Translations under genes and position numbers: made by a program
In this document: one piece after another, positions 35,132 to 47,763 of the stretch
Layout of the letters: each line of letters starts with the position of its first letter
How positions within the stretch are numbered: the stretch's first letter is position 1
Notes under the pieces: generated by a model
Seen by the model: only the letters and a program-made list of their open reading frames with translations
What the model was told of the DNA's origin: nothing
Databases searched by the model: none
Assembly (NCBI GenBank): GCA_950022295.1
Contig: OX465598.1
Span: 340,083,324-340,147,323 of the forward strand
From: Bromus sterilis
Taxonomy: Eukaryota > Streptophyta > Magnoliopsida > Poales > Poaceae
Length of the DNA stretch: 64,000 nucleotides
Direction of reading: 5' to 3'

Positions 35132-37765
35132 ATGGGTAAGAAAGAAGACCCCAAGGTCCCGATCTTACCATCCCGTATGAGAAAAGGTACTGTTCTGAAC
35201 ACTAGTGCTACACTTGATTCACCTTCAGTTATGAGTAAGTTTGCTTCACCTCCACCACATGATGCCTCTACTGAATCTGTTACTATGTCCGATAGTTTTG
35301 ATGATGCTTCTACTACTCTTGATGATATTGGTTCACTTATTCACGCTCTTGAGAAACAGATCGCTGCTGCAAAAAAATCTAGAATTGAAATTCCTGATAC
35401 TTGCTATCCTTTTGATGGAACTTACACTTATCCCGATTTGAGTAAAATCAAGGAGAGACTCCTTGATGATGATTATATTATATTTGATGATGATTTATGC
35501 AGGGAGCTGACAGAGTTTGACGACTCTGACCCTGATGCTATTAAGAAGCTTCTCGGAAAACATTCCCTGAAGAACAAGACCGTTCCTGGTCCTAAATTTG
35601 CTACGTCTCCTATATGCATCAATGATCCTGATTATAATTTCTCTGTTGATCTTTCACTTATATCTATGGTTGAATCTGACCCCTTTTATGGCAGAGAAAA
35701 TGATGATGCTATTGCACACCTGACCAAACTCACTGAGTTAGGTGGCTTGTTTACTACATATGAGAAGATACAAAACTTCTATGTTACTAAGCTTTTTGTT
35801 TTTTCTTTAAAGGAAGGTGCTAAAGCATGGTACGATGCACTACCATGTGGTTCTATTAGGAGTCCTCAAGACTTAGCTCAATCTTTTGTTGATAAGTACT
35901 TTCCTGCTTATATGCAACATGCTGCTTTACGAAAAATTTATAACTTTAAACAGTTGCAGGATGAGAACCTCCCTAAAGCTTGGGGGAGGTATTGCAGCCT
36001 GATCCAGGCTAGATTGGGACATGGAGTCCCTAAGAATGAATTAATTGATATATTTTATTCTGGTCTAACTGATGAATCTAGATCCTATTTGGACAGTTGT
36101 GCTGGTTGTGTTTTCAGGAAAAGAACACCGGACGATGCAGAAGAATTAATAGGCAAGATTGCTAAGAACCACGAAGATTGGTCTATCCCCTAACCACCTC
36201 CGCCACCAAAGAAAAGGGTCATGCTTGTCCTAAGCCCCGAAGATATGCTGGAGGCTATGAAGTCTATTATAGAGAAGGATATTAAAACTAAAGACGTGAA
36301 GAATCTACCCCACATCGAGAAGTTGTGTGAGCCGACTACTCACTCTCCTATGGTAGAGGTACACTCTCTTTTAGATTTCAATGCAAGTGACATTCCTCAT
36401 GGTAAGCCTCCTGATCAATATTTAGATGAGCTTGATAATTTCATTATGAAGCAAAATCACTTTAATGAGAGGATACAAAGTCAGTTGCATGATAATTCCC
36501 TTGCTATCAAAAGTTTGCTTGATGTTCTAGGTAGAACAGTTAATGATGTTAAATGTCTTGTGAAGCATTTTCATATGGTTCAAACTCAGCTTGATCAAAT
36601 TTCTAATGTGCAAAAATATTTGCTTTCTAATAATGCCAAACAGGATATACAGGCCTTCGGGATTAAAACCCGAGGGGGAACCAGCACTCAATATCCTCTC
36701 TATCCGGAGGGACACCCAAAGAGAATCGAGCAAGACTCTCAAATACAGGAAGAAGAAATTGTTAGCTCTCCGAAGAAGAAGAAGAAGCACAAAGAAGCTG
36801 ACAATTCCAATGATCCAAATAGTATGTCTACCTCCTATGCTGAGACTGAAGACGGTGCTGAGCCTGAAAAGGATGGTGAAAAGAATGATCCACCCGAAGT
36901 TCGATAAGAAGAAGCACCCGACAAACGCAAGAAATACACTAGAGAAGATTTTATCGCAGGAAGACATGGGAAGGAACGAGAACCATGGGTACAGAAACCC
37001 ATGCCCTTTCCAGGTAAGTCTCTTAAAACTAAAGAAGAAGAGCATTACAATAAGTTTTGTGAGTGGATGAAACCTCTTTTTCTTCAAATTCCTTTGACTG
37101 ATGCTATTAAGTTACCTCCTTATTCGAGATATATGAAAGATACTATTACTAATAAAAGAAAATTTCCTAATGAAGCAATATCTACTATGCTTGCTAACTA
37201 CTCTTTTAGTGCCAAGATTCCTGAGAAGCTTGGTGATCCAGGTATACCCACCATTCCTTGTTCCATAAAGAATAATTATGTCAGGACTGCTTTATGTGAT
37301 CTTGGAGCAGGAGTGAGTGTTATTCCCTTTTCTCTTTACAAGAGACTATGTCTAGAAAAACTAATCCCTACAGATATCTCTCTTTAGATGGCTGACAAGT
37401 CTATAGCCGTTCCCATAGGTATTTGTGAGGATGTTCCCGTTGAAGTTGCTAATTGCTTAATCCTTACTGATTTTGTTGTGCTTGACATGCCCGAGGATGG
37501 GAGCATGTCTATTATTCTTGGTAGAACTTTTCTTAACACCACAGGTGCTATTATTGATTGCAATAAAGGAAAGTTTACTTTCAATGTGAATGATAAAGAA
37601 CACACTGTGTATTTTCCGAAGAAAATTGACAAGAGGCATGGCCTCAACTCTATAGAGAATATCGAGATCGTGAAGATTGGAGAATGGGATTGTCCTCTAC
37701 ATGTGCACCACAAATACAAAACCATCATGGTGGGGACAATGTCCATTAAAGTAAAGGTGCAATGA
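35132..37765 (+). pseudogene. gag-pro: gag-pro polyprotein of H with three in-frame stops
   Basis: One reading frame of 878 codons from ATG 35132 (MGKKEDPK) to the stop at 37765, broken only by TAA at 36191-36193, TAA at 36905-36907 and TAG at 37385-37387. Residues about 185-355 are a Retrotrans_gag capsid (LKEGAKAWYDALP; LAQSFVDKYFP; FKQLQDENLPKAWGRY). A Lys-rich linker follows (about 36770-36960). The C-terminal third is a retropepsin-like protease with CDLGAGVSVIP (about 37300) and IILGRTFLN (about 37512). It encodes capsid and processing enzyme. Polymerase is absent, so even an intact copy would need a partner element. I saw no frame-shifting indel, which suggests modest decay. Confidence 0.85.
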
Positions 37766-38541
37766 TCACTTCATAAGAGGTAAAACTTTCTGCTCTATAT
37801 ATCACCGGTTTGTTGGTAAGACTTGATCAACCTTGCTAGTAAGCATGTTTTATATAGGTAAAAAGTGGAGCTTGTTATGTTTTCATTTGCCTTAGCTTTT
37901 ATTCTCCTTGTTGTACCAATTTTATATGTTTTTGAAACTTCACAACTCTAATCACTTCTCCAAGTTTTCAGAAAGTTTCGCAGCTTTTTGAACTCCGAAT
38001 TTTTTTCAACAGTGAAGTTGTCAAAAAATTCCAGAAAAATTATATTAAAAATTTCCATCTCGGGAGTGATCCAGAGGTACCTGGGGCTGACCAGGGGGGG
38101 CACCAGTGGCCCAGGAGGCCAGCTGGCGCGGCCTGGCCCCTGGCCGCGCCCACAGGGCGCCTGGGGCCCACAGGCCCCACTTCCAGGTATGTCTTCTTCC
38201 TCCTCCCTCTCTCTCCAAAAACATGAGTTCTGCTCCAGTTCTTGCTATTCTTGGAGGCGATTTTCGATCTCTCTCTACAGCCCACCGTTCGAGCTGATAT
38301 TTTGAGCAAATACGCCCCGGTATGCAACTCCTTCAACCCTCCAATTAGATTTTTGATTGGTGGCCTCATTTGTGAGTATTTAGTAGCTCTTGGTGTTGTT
38401 CATATGAGCTTGCATGCATGTGTAGAATTTTATTTTCCAAGTTTTGATGCAAGTTTATACCTTAAGTAAGTGAGTAGAGTAGTTTGCCTAACTCACTTTG
38501 TTTAAATCCTTGTCTTTGTGAATTGTAATTTTTTTTCAGAA
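37766..38541 (+). other. spacer of H with LTR-like GC-rich block
   Basis: No ORF. The 37985-38200 segment has the order seen in the LTRs of this superfamily: CCAGAAAAAT-like A-rich part, then CCAGGGGGG and GGCGCGGCC/GGCCGCGCC blocks, then a CT-rich leader. It could be a second promoter or leader for the following ORF (inference). Confidence 0.5.
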
Positions 38542-39143
38542 ATGAGTTTCTTTGGAAAAGAAAAGGGGTGGCTTGGGAAGAAGAATCCTGAGCGCTCCGA
38601 TCGAGTCACTAGAGCTGCAGCTTCACCCTCAGCAGTTAGGGTGAGCTACAATGAAGATCATGTGCCCCTGGAGCTGTTGGAAGAAACAAATCCAGCATGC
38701 GCAATGATGTATCCATGCAATGATTTTCTTACAGCTACAGGAATTAAGGAGGAATTTTATGGCCTTTGTGCCAATGCAGGTTTGACACGGCTAGATTTAT
38801 GCCGTGTGGTACAATACAAAAAGCTTACCTCCTGCTTTGTTAACAGTTTTTGTTATAACCATGATGCTAGAACCGTCGAGTTCAAACTTTATAATGATCT
38901 CATAACCATGTCTTTGGCACAGTTTTGTGATATAATAGGTGTGCCGAACGTTGGTCAGACAGCTAAGATGACCAAGCAGCCTTCCGGGTTGAGGACCCTC
39001 TTCAACTCCCTTTGGTGCCAGGAGGAGACCGACATTCGGCGCACGAAGATTTCCAGCATTTTGTTTCCACACCTCAGGTATTTTGCGTATTTTGTTGCTA
39101 GAGGGGTGTTAGCTCGTGACAACACAAGCAATGGTTCTGCACC
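38542..39143 (+). pseudogene. ATHILA ORF-1-like gene of H, N-terminal part
   Basis: Starts ATG 38542 (MSFFGKEKGWLGKK). It keeps an open frame of 200 codons with FYGLCANAGL, VEFKLYNDLITMSLAQFC and FAYFVARGVLARDNTSNGSAP, a signature of grass ATHILA-type third-ORF proteins. It is broken by G inside the Ser-Ala-Pro-Asp codons. With the second part (50887-51523) and one copy of GCACC the coding sequence is 412 codons with no stop. The function is not established; an env-like or capsid-associated role has been proposed for related ORFs. Confidence 0.8.
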
Positions 39144-40813
39144 TGATACGTCCAAAACGTATCTATAGTTTCTGCTTGCTGCATGCCTATTTTGTGTGAT
39201 ATTGCTATGATATTGATGAACTTCCATACACTTTTGATCATATTTGGACTAACCTATTAACTCAGTGCACCCTAGTGCCAGTTCCTGTTTTCTACTGTTT
39301 TTCTATTTTAGGTTTCCCCCTTATTTAAAGTAACAGAAAAATTCCGGGAAAAATATAGGAAAAATCAGCATACGGGAACCTTCTAGAAGAGCCAAAATGG
39401 AAGCCGAGGGGGGCCAGGGGGGCCAGGCGGCCAGAGGGCGTGGCCCCACCCCTGGCCGCGCCAGGGGGGCGCCTGGAGCCCTTGGACCACCTCTGGCTGC
39501 CCCCCTTTGCCTATTTATTCCCGTTGACGAGAAACCCTCGGGGAAGGAACCCTTTTTCGCGATCTCTCCTCTGTTCCTCCGCCGCTGCGCTTCCAAGATC
39601 GGGAGCACCAGAAGACCTCTTCCCGACACCCCGCCGGAGGGAGGAATCACCTCCAGGAGCTTCTCCACCACCATGGATGCTTCCCGGATGAACCGTGAGT
39701 AGTCCACCTTGGACCATGGGTCTATGATCAGTAGCTATGTGATGTTCTCCTCCCCTCTTTGTTCTTCATGGATTAGACCTCGTGAGCTGCCCTACATGAT
39801 CGAGGCACTTATGTAATCTTTCTGCTGTTGCTATGCTGAGTTTGCTGGGATCCGATGGATTATGAGATTATGTTCAGATTGTGTTTGAGTTATATATTTG
39901 ATTCTCCTCTTTTATATTTATGTTCTTGAGTAATTCTTACATGTTCTCCGTTGTTGTTTATTGCTTTGGCGAAGTAGTAGGTAGTGACTCCAAGAGGGAG
40001 CGTTATGCATGATTGTGGGTTCATGCCCCCCGATGACTAGCTTGCGTGACAGAAACATGAGTTTAGGGGATGTGTTGTTGCCACAAGGGGGAAAACAACG
40101 GTGCTTGTACTTGCGGGTGCAAGGATTGTTTACTTTACGCAAAGTTCTTTAATGCAGTTGGCTGTTGCTTTGAGTTTACACTTTGGGTGGGATTCGCAAC
40201 TTAATACCAGCGAGATGTTCTGGATAGATATCTCAAGGTGGATGATTAGTAGATAGATGCAGATGGATTACGGTCTACTTGTCTTGGAGTATTGCCCATG
40301 CTTTTGAGCCTCTTCCTTTCTTTATAGCATAATTAGCATTGGTTTGCGCAGATAATCCTGTCAATTGCCCAGCTGTAATTTGTTTACCTCGCATGGCTAT
40401 TTTATCGTCTTTTGGGAGAGAGACATCACTAGTGAACATCATAGGACCCCGGTCCATATTTCCAATACTGTTTACACCTTCAATTTACTTTTAGTATTTA
40501 CTTTTCCGTTTCTATCACTATCATTATTATCCCGTGCGTTTTATCCTTTGTAAACAACAAGGCCGGAGGAATTGACAACTCCTCTGTACTCGTTGGGAGC
40601 AAAGCTATCTGTTGTGTGTGCAAGTCCAAGTCAAGGAAGCAACTTTTGTCTAAAACGGTGCCATTGTTTCCTTGCCACCTACTTGTATCTGTTGGAGTCC
40701 TACTGGTCCGACACTCAACCTTAGCATCTTCGCTAAGGGAAATTTTCCGCTACGCTACATCTCACCTTACACTTGGGGTAACCAACGAGGGGCGAGTATT
40801 ATCTCGTGTATCA
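39144..40813 (+). repeat. 5' LTR of G
   Basis: 1,670 bp, TGATACGTCCAAAACGTATC to CTCGTGTATCA, roughly 4-5 percent different from the 3' copy by eye. Both ends are intact, and both flanks are H sequence. Confidence 0.93.
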
Positions 40814-41352
40814 GCACCAGACTTCGCTATTTATGCGAACGCCCTCTCTGGTAGGAATGAGTATAATGTGGGTGCCTTGATTGCTCGGCGTCTTGTTACG
40901 AACAGTAACAAGGGCGATTTATATGGTGGCGTTTACGCCACACTTATCCTTGAGTCTCTTGAGCGCACCCCGCATCCTGATGATGTTCCCTTTTCATACG
41001 CGAGTCTCGATCTTGCGGCTATGAAGAGGCATAAGTTTGTTACCATGACTTCTCAGTTTGGTAACCTTGATTATATTTTGAGGTTTGAAAGGACTATTAC
41101 TCGTGAGATCCGTCTACCTGCACCACTTTTGTTTGATAACACTCGCAGGAATGGATGGTCCTTCAACGAAATTCAGTTCGATGAGTTCATGGCTAATTAC
41201 CAGCCGCATAACCCCATGGAGGGGGTTGTGCCCGATGAGGAGGAGCATGGTGAGTTCCTACCTTTCCAGGGATAGACCCTCACCGAGCAGGGCAAGGGAT
41301 CTTCTTCCGCTTGGAGCGCAGGGCCTTCCTCATGGGAGGACCCGAGGACTTC
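40814..41352 (+). repeat. filler: copy of H sequence from beyond G's 3' LTR
   Basis: Starts with GCACC and matches 50882-51420 base for base apart from about 17 differences that I counted. It ends at GAGGACTTC, where H continues GGTGTACG but this copy switches to ACAAGATTTC of G's interior. It encodes a second C-terminal half of the ATHILA-type ORF (to 41275), ending early at a TAG where the original reads GAG. It replaces G's PBS, leader and gag. Confidence 0.9.
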
Positions 41353-41926
41353 ACAAGATTTCTAGAGACCCCCACACTAGCACACTTAACTTGCCTTCAC
41401 GGAGCATATCACTAATGCTCTCATTAAAGCTAGGGAGGAAAAGTTTAGGGTCAAAGCCTACATACCTAGAAAGCTAGAAGATGGTTGGGATCCTATGATT
41501 AAAATTAATTTGAATAACTTTTCTTGCTATGCTTTATGTGATGTTGGAGCTAGTACCTCCGTTATGCCCAAAAGAATGTATGATATATTTGAATTAAAAC
41601 CTTTTGATCCTTGTTCTTTTGGTATTCGTCTTGTCGACCCTTCCGTAAAGAAACCTTTGGGGAAGATCGATGATGTTCTTATCAATGTCAATGACAATTA
41701 TGTTCCCGTTGATTTTACTATCGTGGACATTGAATGTGAACCTTCTTGTCCAATTATTATGGGACGTCCTTTTCTTCGCACCGTGGGTGTTGTTATTGAT
41801 ATGAAAGAAGGGATTATAAAATTCCAATTCCCTCGCAAGAAAGGGATGGAACACTTCCCTAGGAAAAAGATTAAGTTGCCTTTTGAGTCCGTCGCACGGG
41901 CTAATTATTTTCTTGAAAAGACTTGA
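41353..41926 (+). pseudogene. retropepsin-like protease of G
   Basis: Open from about 41391 to the stop at 41926. It has a gag-pro linker (EEKFRVKAYIPRKLEDGWDP), then CDVGASTSVMP at about 41537 with the catalytic Asp, and PIIMGRPFLR at about 41750 as the flap/psi-loop region. It would process Gag. The upstream gag was lost to the filler. The stop is followed at once by the family's 3' boundary motif, so no polymerase was present. Confidence 0.8.
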
Positions 41927-43440
41927 TCTATTTGCATTAAGCCTAGCTAATGGCTTTAAAGGAGCGCTTTCGGGAGGTGGCCCGCAACGAATTTAGGATT
42001 TCCTTTTTGTTTTCCTTATGTTTTTAGTGGTCTTGATGATTGTTACTACTGTAGCAACATCATTGTATCTTTACTTTTCAATTTTTGTGCCTTTTATAGC
42101 CTCATACGACAAGGGAAGTGAAAGTTGTGACATGCTGTCCAGAAAACAGATTCTGTCCTCGTGACTAGAAAAATCAGCGAAAAATCCCAGTTCATCTTTT
42201 TGAGCTGAATTTTTACATAGCGTGCTCTATACAATTACGAAACTTTCGTATGTTCTGAGTTTTTTGATTTCAGTTGCAGAAGTATCCCTAAAAAATTCTT
42301 TACTACCCGTTGGTCTGTTTTTCACAGATTCTGTCCTGTTTTGCCTTTTCTTCGTTTTGCAAACCTTCAGCTTGTTTTTTCTTTGCAAAAACTTTTTGGA
42401 AATCTTGAGAAATAGTATCCCTTCAAGATTATCTTTATTTCCAGTAGAGAAAAATTATTTTATTATGGGTACTAACCTCCCTAATCAGATTATGATGAGT
42501 TATGTATGAAGGGAGTTTTCAAGCGTGCGAGGGAAGAGGATGAAAGAAGATTAAGAAGTGTCAAGCGTTCAAGCTTGGGGATGCCCCCATGCATCCCCAA
42601 GAAATATTCAAGGAGACTCAAGCGTCTAAGCTTGGGGATGCCCCCGTGCATCCCCTTCTCCATCAACAATTATCAGTTCGTCTCTCGTTTCATTATATTT
42701 TTATCACTTCATGCATTATGTGCTATTCTTGGAGCGTCTCGCTCTTAGGTTTTATTTTTAGCTTTCTTTAGATTTGCTTGTTGTTCATAACAAGTTAGAA
42801 CCTAGCTTTCTTTGTGTGGGAGATAAACACGCTCCACTTCCAAAATCTAGAACACAACATAGGATTTTTCATGCTTATCTTTGCTGTGTGTGTTCTTTAT
42901 CTTTTCATAGCTACTGCCTTGTTTTACTCTTAGTTTTCATGTTTATCTTTTCGAAGAGATTTTTTCTAGTTTGTTGCTAGAACTCTCTTGAGTTTTCATG
43001 TTTATCTTGTTTAGAGAGTTTGCCCGTTGCACTGAGTTGTGTGTCTTGACTTGAAGTAGGTAATTGAGGTTGCTATTCTTTTTGTAGTAGTAACTCGCAA
43101 TAGTTTTGAGGTGTTGTTTTGAGTAATGTTTGTACTTTTGGTGTCAAGAGATCTAGCCTATTAGTGATAGATGTCATATTTTGGGCAATCCGTGTTTATT
43201 TTCAAAACTTACAAAACTAGTTGAGAACTTTAGCTACTAGATGGATCACTACTCTTCTGAGGGGTCGAATATTAGAGTACACTCACGTACCATGAGTCGA
43301 GGATGCGCAAGGATAACCAAACCCCCATACACTCCTCCTCGGGGTACTTGTCTCTTTGTGAAACCTCCTTATTATATTGAGAGTTACCGATAATAAGTGC
43401 ATGAGTTCTTCGGACTAATGTGAGTATTCGAAAGTTGACA
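41927..43440 (+). other. 3' non-coding region of G, first part
   Basis: Collinear with 2700-4200 in E1. It contains the paired hairpins at 42571-42655. It ends at GTTGACA, the target of L. No coding sequence is supported. Confidence 0.85.
42571..42655 (+). repeat. paired polypurine-tract-like hairpins of G
   Basis: AAGCTTGGGGATGC + CCCCAT + GCATCCCC at 42571-42598 and, with loop CCCCGT, at 42628-42655. Spacing is 57 bp, the same as in E1. Confidence 0.88.
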
Positions 43441-46400
43441 TGTAAGAACCCAGATTTCACAAAAATTAAATTTTTTGTTTTCGATGTGAATTGTTTGATT
43501 GTCTAATTTGTTTGCGGTGTTTGCATCGCCGATTTATTGATCGGCGATTATTTTCCCCCCTCTTATCTCGTACCGGACGGAGATCGACCCTTTCCACCAT
43601 GACACTCGACCTTTGCGGCACCGGGTTTCACCCGATCACCGTCGCGAAAACCGCACAAGACAAGCCGAAGCCAATGGAACGAAAAACGCTGTTTAATAAG
43701 TAAACAGGATATTATTATAGCGCGCCGGAAAGTGTTCTCGGAATGGTTCCAGTGTGAGGTGAACGTCGCCGGCTCGACGCGATGATCGCGCAGTTCGAAG
43801 TTTTACCCGAATCGGAGGTCCTGCGGACCCACGGCGGTCAGAAACGTAAACACCCCGCGCGCGAGAGAAAAACCGGGGATGTTTTTGCAAACTACCAGCC
43901 ACCTGGGATATATAAAGACCACCACTCTCCCACCCCTTTCTAGGGTTTCCCTAGACTAAAAATTGCAGCCACACCCCCAGATCTGCTCCAATTTGCCCCC
44001 AATAGCCCCATTCTTCGCATTTTAGTCTATTTTTCGCCCAAACCCTAGCCCCTTCTGATATGGACCGTCAGATCCGGAGATCCGACGGCCCAGATTGCAC
44101 CCAGCCTCCACCATCCTTTCTTCTTCTCTCTCCTGCCCGAGCCACACCTCCATGGCGCCGCCGCCTGCACCGCAGCGCCCTCCGGCGAGCTCACCGCCGA
44201 GTCGTCCCTGCCGGTGAGCCAGCCCCGCCGCGTCGCCCTCCCTTCTCCCTCTCCTCACCTCGGTTTCCCTATCTCCCTCTCTCACAGGTCGCATCGAAGG
44301 ACGACGCCATGGATCCGAGCTGGGAGCTCGCGCGCCGCTTGCATACGACCGACGTCCCCAGCTCCGACGACCCCTGCCAATCCGCGTCGCCGGCTTCTTC
44401 CCGCACCCCGTCCCGGTCGGATCCGGCTGCTGCCGCGCCGCCTGCGCCCCCTGGCCGGAGTGCCACCGGCCGGCGCCGCCGCCGCCTCTGGTCGGCCTCG
44501 ATAAGGGAGGCCGAGCAAGCCGCATCCGCCAGCTGGGCCCAGCAGCTGGGTCGGTCCAGCCCCGTGGCCCACAGGCGCCACCAGGCCTAGCCAGGCCGGC
44601 CTCCTCCCCCTCTCCATCCGCCATGGGCCGAGCCCATTAGGGTGAGGCCCGTTTTTATTTTTTTGTTGTATTGTTTTTTTCTGTTTTTTTTCTAAGTATG
44701 TTATTGTGCTGCTGATTCCATTTTGCGAGTAGTTTTGCGAGTGAACCGTAGCTGGGATCGCGATGCTCCCAAAAGGAAATTTGTTTAGTTTTGTGTGTAC
44801 TTCAGTTCATCTTTTGTGAGAATTTTGATATGAGGCCATCTTGATGTTGTTAATCACTGTTGAAGTGGGTACCAGACTGTTAACTGCTGCTAATTCCTGT
44901 TAAGTGTTGTTGTCATTATTTTATTGCAAGTTTGCATGATGATTGTGACACATCCATGAGGCCTATTGCATTGATTCTTTTTGCATACTGTTAAGCATCA
45001 TGTCTACTTCCATTATATGTATTGCATTATCATGTTTACATTCCTGGTCATAGATATGTTTAGCTCCAAAGCTGATATGCCACTGTTTTTGACAGCCACC
45101 TATGTTTTTCACTAAGTCCGTAACTTTCCGATGCCATGTTGCATGCTTAATATCTTTTGATCTGTTATGCATATGACCATGATTCTTGTTTGTACCTGAT
45201 CATCATCATGCCTACTCCATGCTAATATATTGCTATGTCATGTTGCTGCACTTTTTCATATAGCTTTACCCCTGTTTATACAACATGAAAATAACAGTTT
45301 CTGCCCTGTTTTCCTGATTTTCACTAAGTCCTAGACCAGTAATGTTTTATTGCATTTTGCATGGGCTATAATTTATTGTCCATGATGCCTATTTGCATGA
45401 TTCTTTTTTCTATGCCTTCCCTGCCATGTCTACTTTAGTTGCATATCATTTGTGAGCATGTTTGCATTCATTTTCCTGTTTATGCATTGCTCTAAAGTGT
45501 GCTACCTGATGTTGGCAGATTGTGTGCATAACTTGTATTGCTTGTATCTTTTTAACCGTAACTCCGTTTGGAGTGTTCTTTACATGTAATTTCATTAGTT
45601 TTTCGTGTACTTTGTGTTTATGATATTGTTTGCTGATGTTAACCAACCTAAAATATGGTTTAGGGCAGAACAGTACCAATTACTTAAATTGTCGTGGGGC
45701 ACTTAGTGTAATGCCATGTCTAGGTTGTGCCTCACTTAAAGTGACTAGATTATATAGTTTATTTATGCTTCACCTCTTTCCATGTTTGTGTGCTATGCCA
45801 TGCTTCTGTGCTTTGCCATGTTAACAACTTTGTTGATCACCTGTAGCTAAACAACTGAAACCCACGTAAACGTGCGGTATCGTCGTGTGTGACGAGTACT
45901 CCACTTAACCTGTTAGTAACCTCTCTCGAGGGTAGGTGCGATGTCTTGTGTTGCCTTCTGGTTGATGCTTGCTCTTGTTTTCTTCGTAGTAATAGATGCT
46001 TGCTCGTTGATTTCTTTCCAGTGTTTACCGTCTTGTGTGCTTCCGCGGGTACCTTCGGAGATGATGCGAGCTTGCGATCTACTACACCTTTGGAACCCGA
46101 CTTATCAACAGGCAAGGACTATACATTACTTATGATCCATTCTATTTCAACCAGCGGTTTGCATGCTAATCTAGGTTAGGTTCGATGTTTGATCCTACCA
46201 CATGTTTACAACCTCTTTCAAACCGATACAGCCATGTCCCCTCCCAGCAAACCTTGTACTGCTATGTTACTATTGCTCGTTGCTTAGCCCCTGCTTAGTA
46301 TGCATGCTTAGGATGCTACGATGTTACCCTGTTACTCCTTGGTTTGGGCTATCACATTATTATATTGTTGTTGATGATATGATTATTAAATGTTGACTAT

Positions 46401-47763
46401 ATTCGACGAAGGATGGAAGGTCTAGGCTATCCCGCCACGACGCTTTGTTCCATTAAGGTCACCTAGGACCCGAGTTCTGGGTATTGGTTTTAAGAATGAG
46501 CGTGCCTAACCGCGTGTGGGATTTTATGGGGTCCCCTTTTCTTACCTACCTAGCTTCAAACATTTCTAGAGGTGGCCCAAGATGATTTACCATTTGCAAA
46601 CCATGCATATATGTCTGTCGGGTTGCTCCTAGCAGATATCTTTTAAAATAACTTGGGCCAGTGGAGACATGGTTTCTCTGTTGGTCCACCTGATCAGCTA
46701 GGACCCGGCCTCATGTGAGAATTACCGGCAATCCGACCTGCGTCAGCCGGAAGAGTCCGATCCGAGAGTGCGGACGGCTTTTGGATTGGGTGTCGACTCC
46801 CAGGGGCCACCCGGATTTGTTCGTTGTTAGTTAGAGGGACCTGTCATTTCGGATCTCTCGGGACTAAATCATAAAATGGCTTCCTGTGATGGGTAGAAAC
46901 TGAGAGAGATGGGCGTGCGTGCGGAGCCTTGTAATGGGCAGTTGGTACACCCCTGCAGGGTTAAATCTTTTCGAGAAGCCGTGTCCACGGTTATGGACGA
47001 CTTGAGACCTACTCCTTGTTCATAGACAACAACAACTGAGATAATCTTAATAAACTTGACCAACGTGTGTGTGCCTTAACTGCTTCTTCTTCGTCGGGTT
47101 GCGAAGAGGAGGACAAGGATAGGATAGGTGTTATGCTTGCGTAAGTAGCTGATAGCAAGACTTGTTGGAGGTGATTCCTCATCGAATGCTTGGCTTCTTA
47201 TCTTACTCTCTAGATCGTTAGCCACTTCATAAATGCTAGTGCGGCAGCAACCTCACCACTTACCCCATCCTTACCGTAAACTACTAGTTTTCCTAGAATG
47301 ACGAGTGATGAAGTCTTTGCTGGGTCAGATGACCACTACAGTTGGATGCCGAGTACTTCTGTACTCATGATGCTACCCCAAACTCTTTTCAGGGTTATCG
47401 ATCGACAACAGGTATGGTGATCGACGTTTCACGTGGAGAATCGACGACGAATAATTAGGCGGATCCCAGCGGAGGGCCTGGACCCATGTGGTTATGGGGA
47501 TCAGTGTTTTTCTCTTTGCTAGTAGGCATTTGATTGTATTCTATACTCAGACATGTATCTTCCGCTAATGTATTGTATTTAAGGTAGTTGTATGCCGATT
47601 GTATAAGATGTTGTATCTTTGTATCTGTAATGTTGTGATATCCTGTTGGAAATCCGGGGCATATGACTTTGTCATATGTCGTGGTGGGACCGATATGTGC
47701 TTCGTCCCCGGATCTGGATGGAAACATCTAGATCTGGAACAGTACTGCATATCGGGCCTTACA
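43441..47763 (+). mobile_element. L: 4.3-kb solo LTR, TSD TGACA
   Basis: Begins TGTAAGAACCC and ends GGGCCTTACA, flanked by TGACA at 43436-43440 and 47764-47768. Removing it restores G's 3' region exactly as in E1 (about 4183). TG...CA ends, a 5-bp TSD and no PBS or gene point to a solo LTR. A TATA box (TATATAAAG, 43909-43917) precedes a CT-rich leader and a GC-rich segment (44100-44630). The rest is T/G-rich with many GCATG words. The size recalls LARD-type elements such as Sukkula, but I cannot confirm the family, and the plus orientation rests only on the TATA box. Confidence 0.8.

Noticed and set aside
39144..40813. Solo LTR within H
   Set aside because: Both flanks look like a solo LTR with TSD GCACC, but a second LTR with polypurine tract ends at the same TSD at 50881. 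The short H segment is better explained as filler inside G.
44060..44590. Pro/Arg/Ser-rich ORFs on both strands
   Set aside because: GC-rich sequence within solo LTR L, downstream of its TATA box. Frames are open on several frames at once, which is composition rather than coding.
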